Source: Guillardia theta CCMP2712
Taxonomy: Eukaryota > Cryptophyceae > Pyrenomonadales > Geminigeraceae
DNA: 64,000 nt
Assembly (NCBI RefSeq): GCF_000315625.1
Contig: NW_005434606.1
Coordinates: 1-64,000 of the forward strand
Direction: 5' to 3'
Position numbers and translations under genes: made by a program. Below the pieces are notes generated by a model, which was not told the DNA's origin, did no database searches, and saw only the letters and a list, made by a program, of their open reading frames with translations. Shown piece by piece: positions 1 to 12,759 of this stretch (its first letter is position 1; every line of letters starts with the position of its first letter).

Positions 1-330
1 ACGGCCCTAAACCCTAAACCCTAAACCCTAAACCCTAAACCCTAAACCCTAAACCCTAAACCCTAAACCCTAAACCCTAAACCCTAAACCCTAAACCCTA
101 AACCCTAAACCCTAAACCCTAAACCCTAAACCCTAAACCCTAAACCCTAAACCCTAAACCCTAAACCCTAAACCCTAAACCCTAAACCCTAAACCCTAAA
201 CCCTTCAACTCTAAACCCTAAACCCTAAACCCTAAATTCTAAACCCTAAACCCTAAACCCTAAATCCCTAAACCCTAAATCCCTAAACCCTAAATCCCTA
301 AACCCTAAATCCCTAAACCATAAACCAGTG
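1..330. repeat. Telomere: CCCTAAA array
   Basis: Perfect CCCTAAA heptamers run from about base 5 to 203, in the orientation expected for the left end of a chromosome (TTTAGGG on the 3' strand). From about 204 to 320 the array is degenerate, with an interruption near 204-212 and alternating 7-mers and 8-mers (CCCTAAA / CCCTAAAT). This is the usual decay at the inner edge of a telomere. The heptamer is the plant/green-algal type, also found in several other protist lineages. Confidence 0.97.
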
Positions 331-1858
331 TGCCTTGAGCTCAACTTTCGATCGATTTCACAGGCTTCCCGGAGTCCGACGAGCCCGGCAAGAACCCGCT
401 ACTCCATTGGAGCCTGTGACAGCATCAGTCGGAGCCTGGGCGCATGATAGCGTAGGCTTGTACTGAGGCATCTAACTGACCTCGATCTGACTCTACACAG
501 CCTCCGATGGCATCAAGCATTGCCTCAGCCTACGGAGTAGTCGCTCCCGCGATGATCCTCGTCTCTCCTCCGCTCCCTTACCGCGAGCAGTCTGAGGCTC
601 AGGCATCGACAGCCACTGAGTGCATCCCCCCTCAGCTCTCGCGGCAAGCATAAGCTGTCCGACTATTCGGATAACGCTTGGTGAAGCTCTTCACCTTCTC
701 GACGAGGTCGGCCTCCTATTGGCATGATCTCCGATACAGCAGGTTCTATCCCAAACCTCTTGCTCGCAGCTTCCACCGGTCCCCTTGCGCTCTCCCTACG
801 CGGCGCCGCAGGTAGTAGTGTGCATGCGTCGGGAAAAGGCCGCCGCTGCAGCCTGAGCGGCCCGGGAAAGGGCCCGGTTCAACGGTTGCCGATCCTAAAC
901 CCAAACCGGCCCTAACCCCGGCTCCGGAAGGTCTTGCCTGTAGGTAATTTTGATGGGGGTCAGGCTGAGCTCGGGGGCCATGAAGGAACGTGTCAGCGGC
1001 AGAGGTTCGAAAAGCCATATTTTGGTGTCCCTCGGGGTTTTAAAAACTTTATAGTGTGCAAAAATTGCCCTCGCCTGAATAAAACATATATTTGATTTGT
1101 AAAATGACTTATATAAAAAGTTGTGTCAAAGGAAGTCGTTTCGCGTCCCTCCGAAGGGTGGGTACATTTTTTTTTCCTATACGATACGATGAAAAGCATG
1201 GACTGATGCGATGCTGAGAGATATGAGGGAAGCGGAGTGTGAGACATCAGAGAAGAAGAACGAGGAGACGGGACATGCACTGCAGGAAAAGCGAAAGAAA
1301 AGTGACCATAACGATGGTGTTGATGATGAGGGAAAGCAAGAAGCAAACGACCACTTCATGTTACAGACATTAATAATCATGCTCAGCCAGGTTAGAACGT
1401 GTATAAGGATCAATAAGTGATGAAGCAAGTTTACGACGTATACAAAGATTGATATGACTGAATGTTTGCTTAATACATCAAGGAGCTGAAATGTGGGGAA
1501 TTGCGTGGAAATGATAAAAAGATGATAGATGATAAAAATGACGATGGGGGAGAGAAGGAGATGATGATTAACATCTAAAGATTTCTTTACAAATGATAGC
1601 GCTGATGGAGTAGTTATGATTGTATAATGTGAGGAGGAGAATGTAGATTATTGGTAATTTTGATAGTAGTGCAAGAGATGGAAACTGCAAGAGATGGAAG
1701 CTGGGCACAGAAATGAAAATGAAAGAGCTGATGCTTTCTATTATATGCAGTAGGAATGATTCACAGCTTGGACACCACAGACAAAGCTGCGTGATAAAGA
1801 AAAACAAGAAAAACATACAAAAATCAGAGGAAGGATCTCGAAGCTGTGAGACTGGGAG
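331..1858. other. Subtelomeric spacer, no supported gene
   Basis: The first 600 bases are moderately GC-rich with many CTGAG/CTCAG motifs. From about 1020 the DNA becomes AT-rich and purine-rich on the + strand. Short open frames exist on both strands, but none has domain-like composition or convincing splice context. I see no gene here. Confidence 0.6.
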
Positions 1859-2347
1859 ATGGAGAAGAAGAACAAGTCAAAAGCATCCAACTGCAACCTG
1901 GTAGATCGCTACCTCCGCAGACGCATTCTCCGATTCGAAAGTCTCATTCCAGAGTCAATCCATCGGTCGTATGTTAGCGTCGGATCTCACGAAACGAGGA
2001 CCGCAAGCGATTCCAGTGCAGAGGAAAGAAAAGTCAGCTCCTCGACCTCATCTCCCGTGCATGCGAATGTGACGGATGCCTCCCTTGCAGCTCCAGCTCT
2101 TCCTGAGGCATGGCAAGAATTGTTGGTCCTCCCTGTTGTGCCGGCTGCTTACCAACAAGTGTTTTTGGATGATGTGGCAGATTCAAGGGCTCGATCACTC
2201 GATGCAAGAGGTATAAGAATGGAAGGGCAAGAAGAGGGGAGTAATACTGCCGAAGACATCAACAATGTTCATGCGATGAATAGAACACTGTTCGAGGAAG
2301 CGCTTGACCATATTGAAAGAAGCGTAAAAGGGAGAAGGAGGCGATAG
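1859..2347 (+). CDS. Hypothetical protein, 162 aa
   Basis: An open frame with a true ATG at 1859 and a TAG stop at 2345-2347. The N-terminus is basic, the middle is Ser/Thr-rich, and the second half (APALPEAWQELL onwards) has a balanced, protein-like composition that includes an acidic helix-like stretch and ends in a basic GRRRR-like tail. No known family is recognised. It is the gene candidate closest to the telomere. It could be a single-exon gene or the last exon of a longer one. The coding call rests only on length and composition. Confidence 0.35.
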   Translation: MEKKNKSKASNCNLVDRYLRRRILRFESLIPESIHRSYVSVGSHETRTASDSSAEERKVSSSTSSPVHANVTDASLAAPALPEAWQELLVLPVVPAAYQQVFLDDVADSRARSLDARGIRMEGQEEGSNTAEDINNVHAMNRTLFEEALDHIERSVKGRRRR

Positions 2348-3265
2348 CCAAAGGAACATTCCAGACACAGTGTTTAGGGTTTGGCCCTCACTAAATTAAC
2401 TTGATGGAACTCCATGATATACCTGATGATTTACATAGTAACATACATTCAGAACAGAGACATCGATATTTCGTACAACATCAATAACTTGAAACTAGTC
2501 ACTTCTCTGCACATTCCTTGCATTGCACTCATAGCTTCCTCAATGCTACCATACTGGCTTGAGGTCTTGCCTGAAAGAAAGGTTAGTGAGAAGTGTAAAA
2601 TGGTCGAAAAAAAAAAAATCAACAGGACATGAGAATTTGAGCGAAAACATTGAAGTGAGGTAAGATATTGCGAGGTATCGCATGAACAGCTTACCTATCT
2701 TCTTTTCCTTTTGGCGGTTGATTGACAGTAGCTGATAAAGTTCTATCTGCCATGAATGTGAGCGAAAGCGGAAACATCTATGGTCTTATACCAGGAAATG
2801 AAGAGTCCTTGGTCCCAATGGAGTTCTTCAGTTTCCTGCAACGAAAATCAGATTCATGTATGTATGAACACATGCAGCGACAAATGGCAAAAAGTTTGAA
2901 ACACGATATGACATGCAATTCCAAGAAATAGTGAATTAGACTGAGATGATTTTGGAATCCAAGAAAAGAAGATATTTAGGAAAGAAGGCTGGAGAGATTC
3001 AGAAGAAAACTGCAAGAATGAGCAAAGAGAACGAAGGCACAACAAAAAGGAGGAGGAGGAAATGTTCAGATTCATAAGGCCTGCATACGCACCTGGTAAC
3101 CATCACCTCAAGATCCTCAGATGATCGCCAGAGCTCCCAGATGTTGGTGGATCCTAATCTTGAAGTTCAGCCTTGTTGTGATATTCTTCTACCTATCCCT
3201 CCGATCCTCCCTCTCCTCAAGCACTTTCTTCGACTGTCATCCCTTCCCCCGCCCCCCCCCCCCGC
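2348..3265. other. Intergenic, no supported gene
   Basis: AT-rich DNA with only short open frames (for example 2722-2931 on +). It ends in a C tract at about 3249-3263, just beyond the stop codon of the minus-strand myosin gene. No feature can be supported. Confidence 0.5.
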
Positions 3266-6200
3266 TCACTCCCCATGTCTCATAACATGTGCACTGTCAA
3301 CAACTGAATCATAACTCTTATTACCCACCTGGCGATAGCTTGTTTGCACTTTTCGACACTTGAACGTCCAGCTCGACCTACACACCGTCACTCGTCTGCA
3401 AATCTCAAAGCTAACTTTCACCTGCTGCTGCAACTTGGCGAGGCCATCACGCGTAGTGCGCGCACTATACACAGGAGGGTCGGGCCTTGAGGCAGAGGAA
3501 GCGGTAGCAATGGAGGAGGAGGGAACAACAATAGTAGAAGAGGCCATGGACAAGAAACTGTGTCGGACTGAGTCAGCGATTTCCTCCTGATTGTCCTCGC
3601 CGCGGGAGGAGTTAGATGAAGCTGACGCAATGCGAAGGACAGAGGAACGGAACTTCCTGAGAGATTTCTCAGCCTCCTCTCTCATTAGCTTTGCATGAGA
3701 CGTAGCATTCTCCGCCATGCTCACTAGCATGCTATTGGTCGCTTCGTCTTCAACCTTGCGAAGCTCCTTAGACCGCATCATCAGCTCAGTCGTTTGCTCT
3801 GCCGCATTCACTTCCTTCTTGAGACTCGCCAAAGAGCTTCGCATGACCTTCACCTCCTCGTTCCCCTTCTTCCTGAGGCCCTCCAGTCGCTTCATCCTCT
3901 CTTCCGCTGCTTCTCGCTCCTTCTCCGCTTGACGTACTCGAGATCGTAGGATTCTCATCTCTGACCTGATTTGGCAAAGGTGGGCGATAATGGGCTTCAA
4001 GCCGGATTCCTGCTTGGAAGCTTGGTGCTGCTGCGGGAGAGGTAGAATCTGCTCCAACAAAGGAAGCAATTCATCTTGAACAAGAATATCCTCTTGCAGG
4101 TCCGGAGAGCATGAGGTCAAACCATTGGGAACGGGGAGAAGCGGAGGCGAACGAGAAGCTGATCTTGCCCCCCAGTCCTGCTGCAAGGAAATACTGCGAC
4201 TGATGATGTGATGAGCAGCAGAGCAGAGATCGATGAAGCTTCGCAACATCTCGCTGGTTATCAATTCTTTCCTCCTCCTTCTCCTTCCCTCTCCTTCTCC
4301 TGTTGAACAAGAGGAAACTGGTGAAGGAGAACGAGCTTGTATTGAAGACAAACGGAGCGAGGTTTGGGGAGGGCAGTCTCGCGATTCATACGCCTCGCGA
4401 TTCCTCTGAAGCTGATCCTCAAAATTCTGGAGCAATACCATCATGGCTTGTGAGTCATGATATGAGAAAAAAGATGACAAGGAGGAAAGGACGAGCTGTT
4501 TCCTTCTCTCTTCGATCGCTACACTGATCTCCACAGGATGAGGGAGGTGACAGCGAGACGATGAAGACGTGGAGAGAGAACAGGTCTCTTCCTCAAGCAA
4601 TTGAAACATAATACGCAAGCGGTTAAGAAAGAACTCCAGGAGACGGTGACTCGGTATTTGATCAGAGGCGTCATCCTGCTGGACCAAAAATCAGAGCTGA
4701 TAAAAGCCCCCGGTAATCCGGTTCAACAAACACAACATCATGCCAAAACAATCAAACGTGCATATCGTTCAAGGTAAATTGTCGTCAACTTCAAAGCATA
4801 CCTTCATCTCGTCTAGCATGGTGTCTGCTGCATGCGAGATTTGATCGCACAAAGTTTTCATCTCCGGCATACACCTCCTAACTGCATCATAACAACTTTT
4901 TGCCATTGCAGTGTCAGTTGCACTCTCATCTTTCCCAATCGTTTCATGGATGCTTCGTTTTCGATCCGTATTCTTATTGTCAGAGCCGTCCCTTTCTTGC
5001 TTTAGATTCAAATTTGTCTCATCGCCTCTGTATTCTTGCTCCAATGCAGAAGCCATGGTCCTAATGTCTTCGAGATCAAGCAAAAGCTCCTCCTTGAGCT
5101 TGCGGCACGTCAAGTTCATTTGCTTCTTTACCTCTCGCAGCTCATCCTGCAGGAAGACGCTCCTTTCTCCCGCACACAAGCCTCTCCTTTCCTCCTCCTG
5201 CAGCCTCGCCGCTAGCCTCTCAATCTCATCAGCTGCTTCCTCCAAGAGCTTCGAGTCCCCTTTCGCCTGCTCTCGAAGCTTTTCTGCTTCTGCTAATGAA
5301 GAAGACGCTGCCTCCTCCCACATCCTCATTCTCTCCGCTGCCTCCTCAGATCTCCAGGTGGCGTCGAGCACCAGCTGCTCGCTGTCTCTCCTCACTTGAG
5401 TAAGATCCCCGTCCGCCTTCTTTAGCTCCTCAAGGAGAAGGAAGATCGGCATCCTCATATCAGGCAACCGCCTGTTGCATCTTTCTGCAAGTCGAGTCGC
5501 CTCCTCAACTTTGCGCGCATACAGCTGAGCATCTTCCCTCTGTTCAATCGCCTGCTCATCTTTGCTTTGTTTCTGTCTTTGTATCTCTTCCTGCAGCTCT
5601 TCTAGTCTCTCCTGCATCTCTTTCAGTCTTCCTTGCAGAAGCCTCTTGTCCTCTTCGGCTTGGCGATACAATTGGAGGGCATCCTGCTCGACCAACGTCA
5701 ACACCAGTCAAGGTCAGGGATATCCGATGACCTCTTTTCGAGCATGCAAGAGCTCCGCGTTCCCAGCAGCATTGTTGAGCTCTGAGGACAGAGACTTGAC
5801 GACCTCTGCTACCTCTGCAAGCTCCTTAGCGTGCTCGTCCTCCCTCCTCCTGGCAGCTCTCTGCAACGCTTCCTTCTCTCCTCGCAACAGTTGGACCTCG
5901 TATCTGAGCTGTTCCACCTACTTCAAGCTCAACTTGTTGTGTGCTCTGAGAATCACAAGAACCTCAGCCTTCCTCCTTCGCTTTGCTACAAGAACATGGT
6001 CCCTCGGACTGTAGAAAACCGTGAGGAAAGCAAAGCAAGAAGAAAACGTCGAGAGAACTGCGGAACGACCGACACAAAATAAGAAGCAGGGTGAACACTA
6101 ACCTGAGAAGGAAGCCATCGATTGTTTTCACCGCAGCTCGAGGTTGAATCACATCGGAGAAGGAGAACTGGCTGCCTCCTCGACCACCCACATCTTCTCC

Positions 6201-9200
6201 GCCTCGGCCCTTTTCAAGCTCTCCTTCCTCGTTTCCATGAGCGTCCACCTGAAAGTTTGTGTGATCGGGTGATGAGGCAACCCTGTCGCTACCTCTGAGA
6301 TTGACGGAGTAAAGCCTTCATACCCTCCTCCTTCTCGCCATGGAAGGCCTCCCCTGCTGCGGATTGGAGTCTCAAAGAGTGTGGCCTCCACGTCTTCTCC
6401 CCTGTGCCCTCGTTAGATCTCCTGCTTCATCCCTTCTCCCTCTCACCACTGGACGTCTCCGCAGAAAGAAAAACTTTCAACTTTCCATTCGGAGCACTTA
6501 GATTCTGCCTGAAATTCCGCATCGGAGAGCTGCGAACTTTCCTCCTCTCTGCCTCTACTTTCTTTGGATTGAGCCACCCAGCCCAACCATACTCGACGTA
6601 GAAATAAAGTGCGTCCAGACGTGAATCGTTGCAAGAAGCAGTTGAGAATATTGACTGCCAGCGCTAGTTAGAGCTGGAAGGATATAAGGTCCGAGGGGAG
6701 GCATGAGAAGAGAGAGGTTCAGTAGTTGGAGGTACAAAACAATACCCGCTGAGACTTGTGTAATGAATATCTTTCTTCTAGCGCTCATTCGAATTGCTGC
6801 CTGCAATTTGCAAAGACGAAACAATTTGACATCTTCCATAAACCTGTAGGAAGGAAACTAAACTTAGAACAATTAAGCAATCTTGAAACGAGTGAAAATT
6901 TGGCAAGACCGAAGACAAAGTTCGAATTACCTTCTTCTTGTCAAGAGAGCGATCAGGCGATCTTGCAGTTTACAAGTTGAACGCTTAAGAGACAAGAAAC
7001 GAACACGACAAGACGACGACATGATGCTTGATGTAATGTATCTAGTTGCTGTCTGCTCTATGTGAAGTTTTATCTGCCAAGATCTAAGCCTCTATCACTG
7101 AAAAAATTCAAAGACCTCATGCAGTTGTCTAGACGCTTCTCTTTGAAGAAATATCTTTGTTTTCCCAATCGCATATTCAGTTTGACACAGGCCAACAGCC
7201 TTCACTAGCGATTCGATATCTTCTTTCAAGGAGACTTGTTTCAGCTTCAGATCTCTGATGGAAAAAATTCCTGTCAATCATAAGAATTAGATTTTGTCAT
7301 GATAGCAAGGTTGTAAATTTCTTCAGTTCTCTATCATGGTCCAATCCTTCACTGCTTGTTTTGATTTCGCATTGTTTGATTACCTGCCCAACGTCCGCCA
7401 AAAAAGATTGCAACGAATAGTCGACGAAAGTCTTCGAAGCTATCAAAAGGAGCAACAAGAATTCAGAGAGTAACATGAAACAGAAACCAGATGAAAATGC
7501 GTTGGATGATAACGACGACGAGAATGATACAAGGTAGAGCAATCACGTGAGGAAGAAAAAGTGTGATGACGAGCAAGAAAGACTACGAGGAGGTCAAGCG
7601 GTGAAATAATTCATGCACACCTGAAACGAATGGGAAAGGACACACGAATGAGCCTCGTAGCTTCGATCAATCCGCTGCATCGAAGTTGCTCTCTTACATG
7701 TCTCTCCTCAAACTTGCTTGGCTTCTTTTCTTCTGTCGGGTTGATGCAGCGGATGAAGTGAGTCCTGCTCTTGCTGATCAAGCCGACAAGATTTCCTAGC
7801 TGACGCCTGAAATGAGAAGCCACTGTCTCTATCGCGACAACTCCTCCCCTTCTCCGGTTTCCCTCGGCAACAATGGCACCACTCCGTTCGTTTCCAGCTC
7901 GAAGCTCGGTGTCAAACAGCTCGAGGATGATGGAAGATGAGGAGGCACGAAGAAGCTCGCGAATGTCCGGGAGAAGAACGTCCCTATTCTTCTCAAGAAA
8001 GCCGCAGCTTTCGTAGCTCACTTCGCCTGCATAGTGTTGGATGATAAAGACATCATCGCGAGTGATGGGAAGGCGAAGGTGAGGCGACGATATCTCCCGC
8101 ACTTTCCGCATGAACCCTTCATCGCTTCCTCGCGGGACTCGACCCTCCTCGTCGAGGATGGCAATGATACCAGACGAGCGGGACTCTATGAGAGAGACGC
8201 AAAGCAGGTTGTCATTAAAGTCGATGTGAGTCCAGGGAATCTCCTCCTTCTCGTACTCTTCTTGCTCCACCTTGATCATCGTGGAGTTGAAGTAGCTTTG
8301 TAAGCGTTCATTCGCATAGTTGATGCAAAGTTGCTCAAAACTGTTTCTCTCAAAGTATTCAAACCCAAAGATGTCAAGAATGTTGATCTGCAAGTTTTGT
8401 TCCTTCCCCTCTTTCCTCTCCCTCTTTTCCTTTAGCAGCGTCTCGTTGACACGGTCCACCAGCCATAAAAACAGCTTCCCATAGATCCATTTGCACAACG
8501 AGTCTCGCGAGCGCAGCGCCTGTTCCTGCGTATTTGGAACTTTGACTGTTTCCTCTCGCGCTCGAACCATTCTTGAGCAGAGTGCCTGCCGCAGAGAATC
8601 CTCGTCGCACTGAAGTAATCGTGCAGCATGCGAGAGCGACGCGTCTTCGCCTTGCAGACGAGCAACGTCTTCCCCGCTGTAGTTTGCGGCTCCTGATCTA
8701 GAAGATGCCGGCGATTCGTTGGGTTTCCACGCGTGCAGCTGGATGTTACTAACGTGCAGTAGACCAGCTACCGTTTGGAGAAGCCCTAGCTGGTCTCCAG
8801 CTGATATTCCTATGAAGGACATAGCACGCATTGTCCGGTAGAAGCCCTCAACATCGTCCATGCCTTCAAGCTGCAGGCAGCCTCCCATTGCGGTCAGATT
8901 GAAATCTCCTGCTCCACCTCCCAAGCACAGAGAAGCGCGTACAGAAGGGTCCGTCAGAAACTCTGCAGCTGAGCCTCTGCCTCCCCTTTGTCCCTGTTTC
9001 CCTTCTTCAAGTTGCTGTGCCGCAGCGCAAAGCTGGTAAAGAAAGTGATAGTTCCGCTCGCTATGGCTGACCTTCACAAAACGTGGTACCTCCAGCAAAT
9101 ATGTAAAGATCGCTCCACCTCCAAGGTAGCAGCGGGACGCAAGCGTTGTCTCGCTCGAACTATTTCCTTGGATGTCCTGAGGGCTGGTCTCGAAGTAGAG

Positions 9201-10035
9201 TTCAATAAACTTGCCGAATCTGGAAGAATTATCGTTCCTCAGTGTCTTAGCATTACCAAAGGCCTCAAGGATGGGATTTGACTCGAGCACCTGCCGCTCG
9301 ATCGCATGCACCGAATTAGGAGAGACCTGGTCGTGATGAGAGGAGGAGAGAACGGCAAACTGCTGCATAAGATACTTGCAGGTCTCAGTCTTGCCTGAGC
9401 CACTCTCACCACTCACAAGGATGCTCTGAGGAGAGAGATTTCCAACCATGTCGCGGAAGGCAACTTCGGCCAAGGAGAACACGTGTGGAGGCAGTTTTCT
9501 TGCTTCCTCGGCATCGTTGTAGCGGAAGGAGTGTTGATGATCGTAGATAGAAAGCTCATGCCATGGATTGACCGCCACAAGTATGGGACCTGCATATGTG
9601 TACACTTGATCCTTGAAGAAGCTGCAGCAATGCATAAGAGGTAGACGACCACGGTGACAGCTATCAGAGCTGTAACGTACCGGAGAGCCAGCCCACGGAG
9701 AATGTTTGCTTCATTCAAGTGATAGAGGCGCATGAGATCATCTCTGCTGCACACGTCGTCACTGTCTCGTGGAACTGCCTTGTTCACGGGCACGGTGACC
9801 TGACAGGAGCATTTCACTGTCCGAATTCTAGGCACGTTTATCCCCTCACCTCTCTGCCATCTGCCAGCGTAAGTTCGATGACATGTGAATCCTGCTGGAG
9901 AGATCGCTTGATCTGCATCAGAGTCATCAGTATCAAGGATCAAGCAAGTCTTGGTCAGCTCACTTCTCCCTCGTGCCATATGTCTGAATCGTCGGTATGC
10001 ACCCAAAAGCGCATTCCAGCAGATAATTTCTCCAT
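3266..10035 (-). CDS. Myosin heavy chain with coiled-coil tail (multi-exon)
   Basis: Actin-based ATPase motor. The ATG at 10035 starts an SH3-like N-terminus (AGMRFWVHTDDSD). I can join exons 10035-9964, 9891-9850, 9799-9681 and 9621-7621 in phase through GT-AG introns of 72, 50 and 59 nt. Exon 4 carries most of the motor: TYAGPILVAVNPW, the P-loop GESGSGKTE (about residue 149), switch I NAKTLRNDNSSRFGK and switch II LDIFGFEYFERNSFEQL. Downstream exons near 7.4 and 7.2 kb give the converter (EYAIGKTKIFL), and one near 6.8 kb gives a single IQ-like motif (LQAAIRMSARRK). The tail, roughly 6.4 to 3.3 kb, is Glu/Arg/Leu-rich coiled coil (frames at 5917-5714, 5704-4769 and 4687-3266) ending in a Ser-rich segment. 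Exact tail introns and the last codon are unresolved. The motor identity is certain; the myosin class is not. Confidence 0.93.
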
Positions 10036-11196
10036 TTGATTCGGAATTTTCAAATCGGATTTCAGTTCATCTAAAGGATTATGAGCACCAGAGCACCAAA
10101 TCAGAGAAGAATGGTCGAGGAGTGATGCTTCGCTCTCACATTCCATCTCAAGTGGGGTTGCAGGATGTTTTGCTCGAACGCAATTCAAAGTGATTTCTAA
10201 GATCGAGCTTTGAATTTCTAAAATCGAGCTTTGAATCCACTCGGCTTATTAAAGCAGCCAACTGCGCATGTTCTATAAACAAAGCCACTCCTCTGGTCAC
10301 AGTGCATGGTGGTGTGAAGCTAAGTTTTGATGTTGTATCATCCCCTTTCCTTCCTTCACCTTGCTCTCTTCTTATCAACACGTTCCAAGACCCTCCTCAT
10401 CTCATTTTTGATATTGCTTATGCGTGGTCTGTATGCTACGTCCCGATTTCTCACCATAGTTCATGAAGATATCGCTACCTGTAGCTTCCCGCCATGGCGC
10501 CCTTGGAACTTTTATGCCGGGAAAATCTCGACGTTCAGCCTTATAGTCAATAATATGAAGAATTCCAATTGGTCTTTGGGGATCAAACCGGGTCTGTAGT
10601 CATTGGTATCATGTCTATAGTGAATGTTTCTATTCCTGTCAACATCTGTACCTACCGTGACCAATCATAATGCGAGACAACTTCTATGAAGTTACAACGT
10701 TGCTGCTGTTTTTTGTCAATGAAATCTACGGCGGCACGTAATCATAACACCGCCGGGCTTCTCTTCAACTCGTCATATCCCAACACCACACTCCGCTCTT
10801 GGTGCAACCCGGTGACCCATGTGACAGCTTGAATATAACACTCCATTACGATCCAGCGTGTGGGATATTGCATCTTCTCAGAACAGCACCACATTCAGGC
10901 CCAGCGAAAGATGTGGCATATTGAGTGATAGTTGGTGCTGCCTTGAAAGTGATAGCAATTGTGAATCACGGTTCTACTTATTCCCCTTGCAGGACTGAAG
11001 ACCACTGGTCAGCGAGAAGGCCAAGCGTGCAAGCAATGGAAGAAAGTAGTTGCTACTTAAGCAAGTCATTCGATTCACTCAAGATATCAGATGTTGTCAC
11101 AACAATTCGATGACAGCATGGGCAAACAAACACTCATTAACAAAAGCCGCATCACTTCCCGGCTGCCATCCTCGCTTCTCACGGGGGCCCTCGCCT
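10036..11196. other. Intergenic between two minus-strand genes
   Basis: This 1.16-kb stretch should contain the myosin promoter and 5' leader on the minus strand and the 3' end of the downstream esterase-like gene. Small open frames occur on both strands, but none looks like a protein. No RNA gene was recognised. Confidence 0.5.
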
Positions 11197-12546
11197 TCAG
11201 TTGGCTTTCGTCTTCACTTGGAGTCGTTGGATTAATGACATCCACCAACCTCCCAGCCTCCGGTACCACTCCTCATCCATGTGTACATTGTCTGCGTGTC
11301 GCCAGACCCTTGATGCCTCGAACACGTCTATGACGCTCGTCTTCTTGCGCAACTCCGTTGAATTTTGCAGCATCATCCTCACCGCCATGTCCCAATTTTG
11401 CGTTTGCTCTACTTTCTGTGAGAAGTTGTTGGAGGCAGGTGCAGTGTTGGTCAGCCACAGGATATGGTAGCACTGTTGGAGGAGGAGGAGGAGGTACCAC
11501 TTCACGTTTTCAACGTACTGTGATAGGCGCATGTGAGGGATAGCAACGTCATGGTTGCCTGCACTGACGATACAGACTGGAGGCTTCCAGGCAGAAAGGA
11601 GGGCTGGTGAATTGAAGGAACGGGCCAGGAAGGAAGCAATATTCTCTTGTGTTGTCGTCGACTCTTCGCTCTGCATTTCAACGTCCCTTGCATATTCGAT
11701 CGAGAGGTAGCCTCCGTAGCTCACCTGGGCTTCTGCTGGACTGAACCTTTCTGTGCTCTGCCTGCGCGGCCTGCAGAGGAGGAAGAGCGAATGACATCCG
11801 CTGCAGTCTTGACAGTGGGGATGCGTCAACCCAAATTTGATGGGTCCCTCTCCCAGCTCGAAACGAGGAGGTGACCACACTCGCGCAGTTGTCAGCCCGA
11901 AGATGTGCTGATTGGCACACCTCCGGCTCTCCCTTGTGTCGCAGATAAACCTATCGCCGTGAAGTAGCTGCACCCTCCTCCCGCCCTGTGAAACCAAATC
12001 ATTCGCAAGCCTGGAATAGGAGAAGAGTCGCATGACTGTCGAGTCTCCGAAGAACAACCAACGCCATGCCCGCCTGTCCATGCCCTGCAATGCCTCCTCG
12101 CTCTTCATGCCCCCAACCGCCTTCTCGGTATCCTCCCTCCAGTCGGCTCGTAGGCGCTTTAGTACCATGTCCGTGCATTGCTCCTGTGTCTGGGGGGCCC
12201 ATTGACAGGCGAAGTCGATGTTGGGGTGCGACGCCGTTAGCCTCCAAGCTGCAGAGATGTTTCGAGAGGTATGGGTTGTGGTCAGCAAGGGCGAAGAGAG
12301 ATTCTGATGCAATCCTCCTGCGCTTCTTGCTTTCAACACTTGTCTTCCAGCTTCCCTTGTCTCTTCGTACAGAGATCCTCCCCTAGCTTCTCTCGTTGCT
12401 CCCCCTCTTCCCTCTCGTTCCGAACTTCTTTCCTCAGACAACGTCTGGAGGCCAGAGAAGAGTAAAAGGGCAAGGAATAAGATGAACAGCGTCGTCACAA
12501 CAAATCGAGAAGGAGCTGACGGCAGGAAGCTGCTTTTACCGAGCAT
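11197..12546 (-). CDS. Type II membrane SGNH/PC-esterase-like protein, 449 aa
   Basis: Single-exon frame from an ATG at 12546. Residues 15-32 form a hydrophobic signal anchor (VVTTLFILFLALLLF), so the protein is probably a Golgi/ER type II membrane enzyme with a luminal catalytic domain. The lumen-facing part has FFGDST at 165-170, where the Ser of GDS would be the nucleophile, a GNHD block further on, and DNVH at 419-422, the Asp-x-x-His that closes the SGNH catalytic set. This order matches the PC-esterase/TBL-like polysaccharide O-acyltransferase and esterase group. Spacing WLFFGDS...DxxH...WW is typical, but overall similarity is judged from motifs only. The substrate is unknown; a cell-surface glycan is a reasonable inference given the glycosyltransferase-like gene nearby. 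Confidence 0.72.
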   Translation of the reverse strand: MLGKSSFLPSAPSRFVVTTLFILFLALLLFSGLQTLSEERSSEREGRGGATREARGGSLYEETREAGRQVLKARSAGGLHQNLSSPLLTTTHTSRNISAAWRLTASHPNIDFACQWAPQTQEQCTDMVLKRLRADWREDTEKAVGGMKSEEALQGMDRRAWRWLFFGDSTVMRLFSYSRLANDLVSQGGRRVQLLHGDRFICDTRESRRCANQHIFGLTTARVWSPPRFELGEGPIKFGLTHPHCQDCSGCHSLFLLCRPRRQSTERFSPAEAQVSYGGYLSIEYARDVEMQSEESTTTQENIASFLARSFNSPALLSAWKPPVCIVSAGNHDVAIPHMRLSQYVENVKWYLLLLLQQCYHILWLTNTAPASNNFSQKVEQTQNWDMAVRMMLQNSTELRKKTSVIDVFEASRVWRHADNVHMDEEWYRRLGGWWMSLIQRLQVKTKAN

Positions 12547-12759
12547 TCTTGTGTTTTCATCAACTCCAAGCCTTGAAGAACGGGTGGGGCCAATAGAGAC
12601 AATGGATTAGCGAAGAAAGGGCTTTGTGGGTAAAACGAGGCAACCGAAGCGGGGTAGCCTGGAGGGGTAGGCCCTGAGGGTTAGGAGGAGGACTCAGGAG
12701 GAGGACAGTACTGAAGCTGTCACGATGATCCGGTGCGCGGGAGACCAGCATGAGCATCA

